Below are positions 16,916 to 25,088 of a stretch of 34,899 nt of DNA, piece after piece. The stretch is taken from NCBI GenBank assembly GCA_946626595.1, contig CAMOUQ010000013.1, forward strand, positions 1 to 34,899, in the 5' to 3' direction. The notes under the pieces were generated by a model, which ran no database searches, was not told where the DNA came from, and was given only the letters and a program-made list of their open reading frames with translations. Origin of the DNA: an uncultured Prevotellaceae bacterium. GTDB taxonomy: Bacteria > Bacteroidota > Bacteroidia > Bacteroidales > Bacteroidaceae. Position 1 is the first letter of the stretch. Each line of letters starts with the position of its first letter. The position numbers and the translations under genes were made by a program.

Positions 16916-16927
16916 CATGACAATACA

Positions 16928-16972
16928 AAAAAAGAAGGGCGGGCGTCATCACGACGCCCGCCCTTCTTTTTT
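16928..16972. terminator. Bidirectional rho-independent terminator
   Basis: A perfect 14-bp GC-rich stem (16934-16947 with 16953-16966) and a 5-nt loop (ATCAC) are flanked by an A7 tract on one side and a T6 tract on the other, so it can end transcription from both strands. It lies between the convergent M13 peptidase and alkaline phosphatase genes. Confidence 0.95.
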
Positions 16973-16991
16973 GTATTTCTGTAATTTGCAT

Positions 16992-18407
16992 TTATTCTGC
17001 CTTGTAGCCTGCTATGCGTGCCATGGCAGGTGCAATCTCGATGTTGTCGATGCGTCCCTGGAAGACTTCAGTGCCGGGGCCTACGGCATAGACGGGTACG
17101 TAGCCGTTGGAGTGGCCGCCGCTGGCCCAGCTGATGCGGGCCACCTCGCTGAGGATGTGCTTCACGGTCTCGCAGAGGTCGTTGATGCGGTCCTTCACCT
17201 TACCGTTCTCGGCGATGGCCTTCTCTACGCCTTCCCAGCGGCGCTGAAGGCGTTGCTGCTGCTTTTCGTCGAGGGTGATGCCGGCGCCAAAGCCCATCTC
17301 CTGGCGCAGGGTCTTCTGCACAGCATCCCAGGTAAACTTCTTGGGCGAACGCTGGTACTGTTGGCCGAGCATCCACTTCAGTTCGTCGATGCTCTTGTGC
17401 TGGAAGCGCAGGAGGTCGGTGTGCAACTCGTAGGGGCCTGTGCCCATAGCCATGCCGCCGGTCTCGTGGTCGGCGGAGATGACGATGATGGTCTCGTCGG
17501 GGTGCTGCTGGTAGAATTCGTAGGCCACGCGGACGGCCTTGTCGAGGTCGAGGACTTCGTTGATGGCGTTGCCGATGTCGTTGCGGTGGCAGGCGTAGTC
17601 TATCATGCCGCCTTCTATCTGGAAGAAGAATCCGTCGGTCTGCTTGGAGGTGAGGTAGTTGATGCCGGCGCGCACGATTTGCTCCAGTGTGAGGTCATTC
17701 TTATCCTGGTCCAGGGCGTAAGGGATGTGGTCGCTGCCCAGTTTCTCATTCTGGTAGTCGCTCTGCAGCATGATGAGTTTGTCGGCGCGGCGTCCTTTCT
17801 TCTCATACTCCTTGTAACCGCCCGTCAGGATAGTGTAGCCTGCGTCCTGTGCCTGCTGGCGCAGGGTGGGCTGGCCTTCCTTGGTGTTGGGGCGGTGGAA
17901 GTCGGCTCCGGCGAAGAAGTCGAAGCCGCTCCGGCAGAGGTCCTGTCCGAGTTCGTAGTACATTTGTCGGCTGGGCTGGTGTCCGTAGAAGGATGCGGGG
18001 GTGGCGTGGGTGATGGCTACGTTTGTGGCTACGCCTACGGCCTTGCCAGCATTTTTGGCCCACTGTGCGATGCTGGTGACGGGGGTCTCCAGGTCTTCCA
18101 GCACGCCGATGGCTCCGTTCTTGGTCTTGTGGCCACTGGCCAGTGCTGTGCCTCCGGCTGCGGAATCGGTGACGCCGTTGGTGGCCGAATAAGTATTGAC
18201 GAGACCCACTACGGGGAAGCTGGACATGAGGATGGGCTCGGTGCCGATGCGGCCCTTGAGGGCGGCCAGGTAGGTCTCGGTGACGTTGATTTGGTTGACG
18301 CCCATGCCGTCGCCGATGAAGTAGAAGACGTACTTGACTTGGCTCTGGGCTGCCGCTGCCAGGACGATGGCCGCAAGCAGCAGGAAGGAAAGGAAACGTT
18401 TTTTCAT
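16992..18407 (-). CDS. Alkaline phosphatase, exported
   Basis: 471 aa from the ATG at 18407. Longer in-frame starts would run through the promoter and lack a signal peptide. The signal peptide is MKKRFLSFLLLAAIVLAAAA. The PhoA-superfamily metal and catalytic residues are visible: D33 in FIGDGMG, the nucleophile Ser82 in VTDSAAGGTA, IEGGMIDYACH, the SADHETGG motif, and the final His in ASGGHSNGYVPV. An inserted segment (about 300-410) holds helical charged sequence. The enzyme is expected to release phosphate from monoesters in the periplasm. It is convergent with the M13 peptidase across a bidirectional terminator and divergent from metA. No Pho-box-like site was recognised. Confidence 0.94.
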   Translation of the reverse strand: MKKRFLSFLLLAAIVLAAAAQSQVKYVFYFIGDGMGVNQINVTETYLAALKGRIGTEPILMSSFPVVGLVNTYSATNGVTDSAAGGTALASGHKTKNGAIGVLEDLETPVTSIAQWAKNAGKAVGVATNVAITHATPASFYGHQPSRQMYYELGQDLCRSGFDFFAGADFHRPNTKEGQPTLRQQAQDAGYTILTGGYKEYEKKGRRADKLIMLQSDYQNEKLGSDHIPYALDQDKNDLTLEQIVRAGINYLTSKQTDGFFFQIEGGMIDYACHRNDIGNAINEVLDLDKAVRVAYEFYQQHPDETIIVISADHETGGMAMGTGPYELHTDLLRFQHKSIDELKWMLGQQYQRSPKKFTWDAVQKTLRQEMGFGAGITLDEKQQQRLQRRWEGVEKAIAENGKVKDRINDLCETVKHILSEVARISWASGGHSNGYVPVYAVGPGTEVFQGRIDNIEIAPAMARIAGYKAE

Positions 18408-18437
18408 ATCTGCGTATGTTTTAGAGTTATTCGGTGG

Positions 18438-18445
18438 CAAAGATA
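18438..18445 (-). promoter_or_regulatory. -7 promoter box (TATCTTTG) for alkaline phosphatase
   Basis: Read on the minus strand this is TATCTTTG, a match to TAnnTTTG, 30 nt upstream of the ATG at 18407. Confidence 0.65.
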
Positions 18446-18497
18446 CTAAAAATATGGGACAGTACAACGCATTTGTCTGAATAAAAGTGACGATGTG

Positions 18498-18604
18498 CTT
18501 GCTTTTTCGCTCGTTTAATCGTATCTCTGAACTTCGCACTTAGATACTCACGCTCGGAAAAATGCAAGAATTCTTGCTTTTTCGCTCGCTTAATCGTATC
18601 TTTG
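18498..18604 (+). promoter_or_regulatory. Duplicated promoter segment upstream of metA
   Basis: A 32-bp segment is present twice as a direct repeat (18498-18529 and 18573-18604) with two differences. The downstream copy has TTG (18574-18576), a 20-bp spacer and TATCTTTG (18597-18604), a good -33/-7 pair for metA. In the upstream copy the -7 box reads TATCTCTG and is probably weakened. A perfect 14-bp palindrome, GCAAGAATTCTTGC (18564-18577), overlaps the active -33 box and could bind a dimeric repressor. Confidence 0.6.
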
Positions 18605-18610
18605 CATCGC

Positions 18611-18650
18611 TTTTAACATTTTAACCTTTTAACATTTTAACTTTTAACTT
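18611..18650 (+). repeat. TTTTAAC short-unit tract in the metA leader
   Basis: Several 7-10-nt units of the type TTTTAACATT and TTTTAACC lie between the promoter and the metA start codon. They make the leader AT-rich and leave no obvious Shine-Dalgarno site. Confidence 0.6.
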
Positions 18651-18659
18651 TACACCCCC

Positions 18660-19577
18660 GTGCCACTAAGACTACCCGACAGACTACCCGCCATAGAACT
18701 GCTGAAGAAGGAGAACATCTTCGTCATGGGCAGTTCGCGCGCCGAGCATCAGGACATTCGCCCGCTGCGCATAGCCGTACTGAACCTGATGCCGCTGAAG
18801 ATAACGACAGAGACCGACCTGGTGCGCATTCTTTCGAACACACCCCTGCAGCTGGAGATTCACCTGATGAAGGTGAAGGCCCACACGAGCAAAAACACGC
18901 CGGTGGAACACATGCGGGCCTTCTACCGCGACTTTGAGGTGATGCGGCACGAGAAGTTCGACGGTTTCATCATCACCGGCGCCCCCCTGGAGCACCTCGA
19001 CTTTGAGGATGTCAGCTACTGGGACGAGGTGAAGGAAATCTTCGACTGGAGCCGCACGCACGTCACCAGCACCCTCTACATCTGCTGGGCGGCGCAGGCG
19101 GGGCTCTATCACCACTACGGCATCCCCAAGTATCAACTGACGGAGAAGATGTTCGGCATCTTCCCGCAACATATTCTGAATCCGCAACTGCCCATATTCC
19201 GAGGCTTCGACGACGAGTTTAACATGCCCCACAGTCGGCACACGGAGGTGCGGCGCGAGGACATACTGAACCAGCCGGAGCTGACGCTGATAGCCGAAAG
19301 CACGAAGAGCGGCGTGGGCATGGTGATGGCGCGCGGGGGCAGGGAGATATTCATCACCGGCCACTCGGAATACGAACCGTACACGCTGGACTCTGAGTAC
19401 AAGCGCGACCTGGCTAAGGGGCTGCCCATACACAAACCGGAGAACTACTACCTGCAGGACGACCCTGCCCTGCCGCCTCGCGTCACCTGGCGTGCACACG
19501 GCAATCTGCTCTTCACCAACTGGCTCAACTACTACGTCTATCAGGAGACGCCCTACAATCTGGATGAGATTCATTGA
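18660..19577 (+). CDS. metA: Homoserine O-acyltransferase MetA, predicted acetyl-CoA type
   Basis: 305 aa starting at a GTG. The start is fixed because the protein aligns from residue 1 with E. coli MetA (MPLRLPDRLPA against MPIRVPDELPA) and no ATG is near. Catalytic residues fall at the family positions: Cys142 (YICWAAQ), His235 and Glu237 (TGHSEYEPY). Residue 111, in TGAPLEH, is Glu; in this family Gly111 goes with succinyl-CoA and Glu111 with acetyl-CoA, so the product should be O-acetylhomoserine despite the metA/MetAS name. The reaction is the first committed step of methionine synthesis, in the cytoplasm. The C-terminus HGNLLFTNWLNYYVYQ is intact. The last 14 nt overlap the U32 gene, implying translational coupling. 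No SAM riboswitch was recognised in the short leader. Confidence 0.96.
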   Translation: MPLRLPDRLPAIELLKKENIFVMGSSRAEHQDIRPLRIAVLNLMPLKITTETDLVRILSNTPLQLEIHLMKVKAHTSKNTPVEHMRAFYRDFEVMRHEKFDGFIITGAPLEHLDFEDVSYWDEVKEIFDWSRTHVTSTLYICWAAQAGLYHHYGIPKYQLTEKMFGIFPQHILNPQLPIFRGFDDEFNMPHSRHTEVRREDILNQPELTLIAESTKSGVGMVMARGGREIFITGHSEYEPYTLDSEYKRDLAKGLPIHKPENYYLQDDPALPPRVTWRAHGNLLFTNWLNYYVYQETPYNLDEIH

Positions 19578-21384
19578 ACTGCTGGCACCGGCACGCGACC
19601 TTCAGACGGGCATTGAGGCTATCCGCCACGGAGCTGATGCAGTGTACATCGGTGCACCGAAGTTTGGAGCACGCGCAGCGGCAGGCAACTCCGTCGAGGA
19701 CATCCGCCAGTTGGTGGACTTTGCCCGGCCCTACGGCGCGAAGGTGTACGTCACACTGAACACCATCCTCTTCGACCAGGAACTGGACGAGGTGAAGGGC
19801 CTCGTCGGCGAGCTGGCGAAGGCAGGAGTGGATGCGCTGATTGTGCAGGACATGGCGATGCTGAATTCACAATTCACAATTCATAATTCACAATTAAGCC
19901 TGCACGCTTCGACCCAGATGGACAACCGCTCGCCGGAAAAGGTGGCTTGGCTCCGCGACCTGGGATTCCGCCAGGTGGTGCTGGCCAGGGAACTGACGCT
20001 GGACGAGATTCGGGAGATACACCGCCGGGTGCCCGACGTGCGGCTTGAGGTCTTCGTGCATGGGGCCATCTGTGTGTCGTACAATGGTCAGTGCTATGCT
20101 TCGCAATACTGCTTCGGACGGTCGGCCAACCGTGGGGAGTGTGCCCAGTTCTGCCGCATGCCCTTCGACCTCGTGGACGAGGAGGGCCGCGTGCTGCAGT
20201 CGCAGAAGCACTTACTCTCGCTGCGCGACATGAACCGCAGCAACGACCTGGAAGCCTTGCTGGACGCCGGAGCATCGAGTCTGAAGATAGAGGGACGGCT
20301 GAAGGACGTCGGCTACGTCAAGAACGTGGTGGCGCACTACCGCCAACGGCTGGACGAGATATTCCGTCGCCGAACTGAATATCGGCGCAGCAGCCTGGGA
20401 CATGAGAGCATCACGTTCGTGCCCAATCCGGCCAAGTCATTCAACCGCCAGTTCACCGACTACTTTCTGCATGGGCGCACACAGGCAATGGCCAACATCC
20501 ACACGCCGAAGAGCATGGGCGAACCGATAACGGCACTGACTGAACTGCACAATGGCGACGGTCTGTGCTACATCAACAAGGAGGGAACATTGGAAGGCTT
20601 CCGCGTGAATCGCGTGGAGGGCGACAAGATATATCTGGCCAACGGACAAGTCCTGTCCATACGCGAAAAGATGGCCGACGGACTCTACCGCAACCTCGAC
20701 CACGACTTCGAGCAACAGCTTTCGAGGCCCACGGCTACGCGGAAGGTGGATGTGCGCTGGACGCTGAGCGAAACGGAGGAGGGATTCCGCCTGCGACTCA
20801 CACGGGAGGACGGAGCCTGGGTGGAACGGACGTTCGTCTATCCCCACGAAACGGCTCGTTCCTCGCAGCGCGAACAGATTGAGCGCCAACTGAATCGTCT
20901 GGGCGACACACCCTTCGAGGCCACTGACGTGGCCATCGACTTGTCGCAGGATTGGTTTGTCCCCGGCAGCGTTCTGGCTGACTGGAGGAGACAGCTGTGC
21001 GAGAAAATGAAGCATAAAAAGCGGGAAGAAGAAAGCGAGGGACCTGAAGAACCTGAGTTGCCATCGGATTGTCCGCAAGTGGACAGATGGGAATCTGATT
21101 CTTCACTCACATACCTTGCCAACGTAGCCAACCACGCGGCGCGACAGTTCTACCTCGACCGCGGAGCCACCCAGGTGGATTGGGCAATGGAGGTGGAGAG
21201 TCCCAAGCGGACAGACGGAGAAGAAGTGTTGCTGATGACCTGCCGCTACTGCATTCGCCACGAACTGGGCATGTGCAGTAGAACGAAGGATGCGGGGAAA
21301 CTATTCCTCCGCCTTTCCGATGGCAGGCGTTTCCGACTGCAGTTCGACTGCAGACAATGTCAAATGAAGGTGTGGGGAAAATGA
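19564..21384 (+). CDS. Peptidase U32 family protein (RlhA/YegQ type) with C-terminal Cys motif
   Basis: 606 aa from the ATG at 19564, where the conserved N-terminus MRFIELLAPARD begins; the longer in-frame start lies deep inside metA. U32 core: GADAVYIGAPKFGARA near 30, the signature EVFVHGAICVSYNGQCYASQ near 162, and the Cys cluster FGRSANRGECAQFCR near 187, then LSLRDMN and SSLKIEGRLKD. A DUF3656-like region and a tail with TCRYCIRHELGMC and FDCRQC follow; these Cys pairs may bind metal or an Fe-S cluster. Relatives act in tRNA or 23S rRNA hydroxylation rather than as proven peptidases. An 11-residue insertion (NSQFTIHNSQL, about 101-111) is encoded by a repeat tract. It overlaps metA by 14 nt, and its stop codon lies in an 8-nt repeat array. 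Confidence 0.9.
   Translation: MRFIELLAPARDLQTGIEAIRHGADAVYIGAPKFGARAAAGNSVEDIRQLVDFARPYGAKVYVTLNTILFDQELDEVKGLVGELAKAGVDALIVQDMAMLNSQFTIHNSQLSLHASTQMDNRSPEKVAWLRDLGFRQVVLARELTLDEIREIHRRVPDVRLEVFVHGAICVSYNGQCYASQYCFGRSANRGECAQFCRMPFDLVDEEGRVLQSQKHLLSLRDMNRSNDLEALLDAGASSLKIEGRLKDVGYVKNVVAHYRQRLDEIFRRRTEYRRSSLGHESITFVPNPAKSFNRQFTDYFLHGRTQAMANIHTPKSMGEPITALTELHNGDGLCYINKEGTLEGFRVNRVEGDKIYLANGQVLSIREKMADGLYRNLDHDFEQQLSRPTATRKVDVRWTLSETEEGFRLRLTREDGAWVERTFVYPHETARSSQREQIERQLNRLGDTPFEATDVAIDLSQDWFVPGSVLADWRRQLCEKMKHKKREEESEGPEEPELPSDCPQVDRWESDSSLTYLANVANHAARQFYLDRGATQVDWAMEVESPKRTDGEEVLLMTCRYCIRHELGMCSRTKDAGKLFLRLSDGRRFRLQFDCRQCQMKVWGK
19863..19896 (+). repeat. AATTCAC repeat tract inserted in frame in the U32 gene
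   Basis: Four near-identical 7-8-nt units (AATTCAC, AATTCAC, AATTCATA, ATTCACAATTA) sit in the open reading frame. They add about 33 nt, that is 11 codons, so the frame is kept. Units of this kind are otherwise expected between genes. Confidence 0.7.
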
Positions 21385-21436
21385 GGGAATGAGAAAATGA
21401 GAAAATGAGAAAATGAGGGAATGAGGGAATGAGAAA
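21381..21436 (+). repeat. Seven tandem 8-nt units (ATGAGAAA/ATGAGGGA) joining stop and start codons
   Basis: The array has seven head-to-tail octamers. The first supplies the TGA of the U32 gene (21382-21384), and the last supplies the ATG of the next gene (21429). Each inner unit starts a mini-frame ATG AGA AAA TGA, or the AGG GAA variant, that stops in the following unit. Confidence 0.85.
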
Positions 21437-22361
21437 AATACTTATCGCTATTGGGGTTTTGCTCTCGCTCGTGGCCTGCAAGCCATCGCCGAGCGGTCAC
21501 GCCGAAGGGCTGGAGCGCATGTGGGACGTTGACTACAACTTTGTGCTCGCAACGGACAGTCTCGTCCTGCAGGAGGAGCGCCCCATGCACCTGCTCATCG
21601 TGCCCGAACAGACCGACTCGTTCGTAGTTTACAGGAACGACCCGCTCGTGGTGGCCCAAATCGAGATTATCCCCGAAGACTCCATCGACAGCGTCTGGGT
21701 GAAGGTGGCCCGCGACCAGATGACGCAGGGCTGGATCCACGAGTCGGCGCTCATGGAATCCGTAGTTCCCGACGACCCCATTTCGCAGGGCATTCACCTC
21801 TTCTCCGACGGGCACGTCATTGCCACCATAGCCCTGCTCATCATCGCCCTGGCCGCCATCCTGCTGCGCAGAATGCGTCGCCAGCGGTTCCATCTCGTCC
21901 ACATCGACGACATCGCTTCGCCCTACCCCATGCTGCTGTGCATCAGCTTTGCAGCCGCCACGGTGCTGTACACCACCATTCAGATGTTCGTGCCGCAGTT
22001 GTGGGCCGATTATTATTTCCATCCCACACTCAATCCCTTCGGACAACCCACGTTGCTGGCGCTTTTCCTGGCCCTGGCCTGGCTCATCGTCGTTCTGTCC
22101 ATAGCTGCCATCGACGACATCCGCCGCTCCCTGTCGGCCACCGAGGCCCTACTCTACGGGCTCTCGCTGCTGGCCATCCTGGCCGTCATCTATTTGGTCT
22201 TTGCCCTTGCCACACAGTATTTCCTCGGCTTTTTCCTCTGGATATGCTATGCCACGCTCGCCTTCTGGCAATATCTGCGGCGCCATCGGGCACGCTACCG
22301 CTGTAAGCAATGCGGTGCCCCACTTCACGATATGGCTCCATGCACCAAATGTGGAAAATAG
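21429..22361 (+). CDS. Multi-pass membrane protein with C-terminal zinc ribbon, unknown function
   Basis: 310 aa. A lipoprotein-like signal (ILIAIGVLLSLVAC, Cys17) leads to an extracytoplasmic beta-rich domain (about 18-125) with an SH3-like feel: LLIVPEQTDSFVVY, DSVWVKVARDQMTQGWIHES. A transmembrane helix at about 135-150 is followed by a loop and four more hydrophobic segments (about 175-280). The cytoplasmic tail holds a zinc ribbon with paired cysteines (CKQCGAP...CTKCGK). I do not recognise a characterised family. Its start codon lies in the last unit of an ATGAGAAA array, and the stop of the U32 gene lies in the first. Beta-mannosidase follows 27 nt downstream. Confidence 0.75.
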   Translation: MRKILIAIGVLLSLVACKPSPSGHAEGLERMWDVDYNFVLATDSLVLQEERPMHLLIVPEQTDSFVVYRNDPLVVAQIEIIPEDSIDSVWVKVARDQMTQGWIHESALMESVVPDDPISQGIHLFSDGHVIATIALLIIALAAILLRRMRRQRFHLVHIDDIASPYPMLLCISFAAATVLYTTIQMFVPQLWADYYFHPTLNPFGQPTLLALFLALAWLIVVLSIAAIDDIRRSLSATEALLYGLSLLAILAVIYLVFALATQYFLGFFLWICYATLAFWQYLRRHRARYRCKQCGAPLHDMAPCTKCGK

Positions 22362-22388
22362 AATTAAGCAACACCTAATATCCGACAC

Positions 22389-25013
22389 ATGAAAAAACAT
22401 ATCCTACACCGCTGCTTCGCCACCCTTTTGTTGGCATACTCAGGTCTCGGTCTGACTGCACAAGAGTCCGTAACCCTCACCGACGGTTGGCAGTTCCGAC
22501 AGGAAAGGCTTCGCAACTGGCATCCCGCCACTGTGCCCGGAACCGTACACACCGACCTCATGGCCATCGGCAGCATCGACGATCCCTACTTTGGTCTCAA
22601 CGAACGGGCCGTGCAGTGGATTGACAAGGAAGACTGGCTCTACGAAAACCACTTTGAAGTAACGTCCGAACAGCAGAGTCGCAGTCGCCGCGAGCTCACC
22701 TTCTATGGACTGGACACCTATGCCGACGTGTGGCTCAACGATTCACTCATCATCCAGGCCGACAACATGTTCCGCACCTGGAAGGCCGACGTATCCCGAC
22801 TGACCCACGTCGGCCGCAACCACTTGCGCGTCCGCTTCTATTCGCCCATCAAACGAGACCTGCCCAAGTGGCAGAAGTTCCCTGGCCAATATTTCGCCAG
22901 CAACGACCAGAGCGAAAACGGAGGTCTGCTGGACCGTCAGCTTTCGCCCTTCATACGCAAGGCACCCTACCACTATGGTTGGGACTGGGGACCCCGCCTC
23001 GTCACTATGGGCATCTGGCGCCCCGTGGTGTTCACGGCCTGGGACGATGCCATCGTCCGCGACATCTTCGTGGAACAACAGCAGGTCAACCGCAAACGCG
23101 CCGTTATCTGCCACCACGTCTGCATCGAAGCCGACCACGATGCCACGGTCACCATCACCGTCACCGACTCAGCCTCGCAGCGTCGCCTGGCAAGTCAAAC
23201 GGTCAACCTGAAACGCGGTCTCAACGATTTCGCCTTGCCCTACACCCTCAGCAACCCGCAACTCTGGTGGAGCAACGGACTGGGCAAACCGCACATGTAC
23301 ACGTTCCTCACCACAGTCGAGGGAGTACGTAAGACAATAACCAAGACGAAAGTCGGCATTCGCGACCTGAAACTTCATCGCGAGCCCGACGCCATCGGAG
23401 AAAGTTTCTACTTCACGCTCAACGGCGAAAAGGTGTTCATGAAGGGGGCCAACTACATCCCCTGCGACATCTTCCTGCCTCGCGTCACCGACTCTGTCTA
23501 TCGGCGCACCATTGCCGACGCCGTTGCCGTCAACATGAACATGATTCGTGTCTGGGGCGGAGGTGTCTACGAAGACGACCGCTTCTACGAACTCTGTGAT
23601 GAAAACGGCATTCTCGTCTGGCAGGACTTCATGTTCGCCTGCTCGATGTATCCTGCCGACAAGGCCTTCCTCGAGAACATCCGCCAGGAGGCCATCGACA
23701 ATGTCAAGCGCCTGCGCAACCATCCTTGCATGGCCCTCTGGTGTGGCAACAACGAGATACTGGACGCATGGTTCAACTGGGGCTGGAAGAGAAGCACCGA
23801 GCACCGGGCAGTTGGACAGGCCGAACGCCTTTGGGAGGAGTGTAAGGTCATCTTCTTCCGGACGCTTCCCGAGGTCGTACGCCAGTACGCTCCCCATTTG
23901 CAGTATCAGCCTTCGTCGCCCTTTGCCGGCGAAGACGGACGGCGTGACTTCACCACGGGCGACTACCACTACTGGGAAGTTTGGCACGGACGTAAACCCA
24001 TCAGCGAATATAATAAGGTACGCGCGCGATTCTTCAGCGAGTACGGCATGCAGAGTTTCCCCGAACTTTCCACGGTGAAGCGCTTCTGCACCAATCCCGA
24101 GGACTGGAGCATCACTTCCGATGTGATGATGTCCCACCAGCGGGGCGGCACGCATGCCAACGAACTCATCGAGAACTATCTCGACACCGAATACGGACGT
24201 CCACAGGCCTTCGACACGTTGCTCTATGTGGGCCAACTGATGCAGGGCGATGCCATGAAGACTGCCGTAGAGGCGCACCGGCGCGACAAGGGTTACTGCT
24301 GGGGCACACTGCTGTGGCAAATCAACGACTGCTGGCCCGTGGCTTCGTGGTCGACACGTGACTACTACGGCCGTTGGAAGGCCGCCCACTACATGGTGGG
24401 CCCGGCCATGGCCGACATCCTCGTTTCGCCCATCCGGAAGGAGGACGGCACACTCAGCATCACGGTCATTAACGACCGCCTCACTCCCGTCAGCGGCTGG
24501 CTCAACATCGAGGTTTGGACTTCCACCTCAAAGGTATGGAGCAAGCGGACGAAGATAAAGGTCGCAGCCAACTGCGCCTCCGACGTCTGGAAGATGTCCA
24601 CGGCCCAGATGCTCGCCGAGGCCGGCATCCAGGCCAACGAAGCCATCATCCACACCGACTTCCGCCCCGAGCAGAAGGGCAATGTCCCCACAGCTGCACA
24701 GGAGCACTACACCAACAACTACATCCTCGTCTATCCCAAGGACCTGAAACTGCAACCGGCTAAAGTGCGTTGGGAACTTAGCAGACAGCTCGCGCTCGTT
24801 AGTCCACAGAGCCATGCCGAGCAAGCACTGACCATCACGACCGACCACTACGCCCGCGGCATCTTCTTAAGCCTCGAAGGCGACGACAGCCACCACTTCT
24901 CCGACAACTATTTCGACCTGTTGCCGGGCGAGAAGCGCACCGTCTCCGTCTCCACCTCCCTGTCTCCGGCAGAGGTGCAGCGACGCCTGCGGGTGATGGT
25001 GTATGGAAAATGA
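22389..25013 (+). CDS. GH2 beta-mannosidase, exported
   Basis: 874 aa with a signal peptide (MKKHILHRCFATLLLAYSGLGLTAQ). It has the beta-mannosidase arrangement of GH2: an N-terminal jelly roll with DGWQFRQ and VPGTVHTDL, two Ig-like domains, the barrel with IRVWGGGVYEDDRFYELCDENG near 380, acid/base Glu456 in LWCGNNE, and nucleophile Glu551 in FFSEYGMQSFPE. C-terminal Ig-like domains complete the usual length. It removes terminal beta-mannose from manno-oligosaccharides or N-glycan cores. It sits between the zinc-ribbon membrane protein and the DUF6055-like protein on one strand. Its TGA stop is in the first unit of an ATGAGAAA array, and the C-terminus (YGK) closely mirrors that of the U32 protein (WGK), whose stop is in the same kind of array. 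Confidence 0.93.
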   Translation: MKKHILHRCFATLLLAYSGLGLTAQESVTLTDGWQFRQERLRNWHPATVPGTVHTDLMAIGSIDDPYFGLNERAVQWIDKEDWLYENHFEVTSEQQSRSRRELTFYGLDTYADVWLNDSLIIQADNMFRTWKADVSRLTHVGRNHLRVRFYSPIKRDLPKWQKFPGQYFASNDQSENGGLLDRQLSPFIRKAPYHYGWDWGPRLVTMGIWRPVVFTAWDDAIVRDIFVEQQQVNRKRAVICHHVCIEADHDATVTITVTDSASQRRLASQTVNLKRGLNDFALPYTLSNPQLWWSNGLGKPHMYTFLTTVEGVRKTITKTKVGIRDLKLHREPDAIGESFYFTLNGEKVFMKGANYIPCDIFLPRVTDSVYRRTIADAVAVNMNMIRVWGGGVYEDDRFYELCDENGILVWQDFMFACSMYPADKAFLENIRQEAIDNVKRLRNHPCMALWCGNNEILDAWFNWGWKRSTEHRAVGQAERLWEECKVIFFRTLPEVVRQYAPHLQYQPSSPFAGEDGRRDFTTGDYHYWEVWHGRKPISEYNKVRARFFSEYGMQSFPELSTVKRFCTNPEDWSITSDVMMSHQRGGTHANELIENYLDTEYGRPQAFDTLLYVGQLMQGDAMKTAVEAHRRDKGYCWGTLLWQINDCWPVASWSTRDYYGRWKAAHYMVGPAMADILVSPIRKEDGTLSITVINDRLTPVSGWLNIEVWTSTSKVWSKRTKIKVAANCASDVWKMSTAQMLAEAGIQANEAIIHTDFRPEQKGNVPTAAQEHYTNNYILVYPKDLKLQPAKVRWELSRQLALVSPQSHAEQALTITTDHYARGIFLSLEGDDSHHFSDNYFDLLPGEKRTVSVSTSLSPAEVQRRLRVMVYGK

Positions 25014-25073
25014 GAAAATGAGAAAATGAGAAAATGAGAGAATGAGAGAATGAGAGAATGAGAGAATGAGATA
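25010..25073 (+). repeat. Eight tandem 8-nt units (ATGAGAAA/ATGAGAGA)
   Basis: Eight head-to-tail octamers start at the beta-mannosidase stop codon (TGA at 25011-25013) and end 15 nt before the next start codon. The first three units are ATGAGAAA, the next four ATGAGAGA, and the last ATGAGATA, showing block-wise divergence. Confidence 0.85.
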
Positions 25074-25088
25074 ATAAAATACAATATT

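Noticed and set aside
14861..16918. A 685-codon minus-strand open frame opposite the M13 peptidase
   Set aside because: It lies wholly antisense to a gene with complete M13 motifs, has low-complexity Val/Gly/His-rich sequence, and is explained by GC-rich third codon positions.
21381..21436. Phase variation by slippage in the 8-nt array
   Set aside because: The start codon lies in the last unit, so changing the number of upstream units does not shift the reading frame of the zinc-ribbon gene; only spacing to the upstream stop would change.
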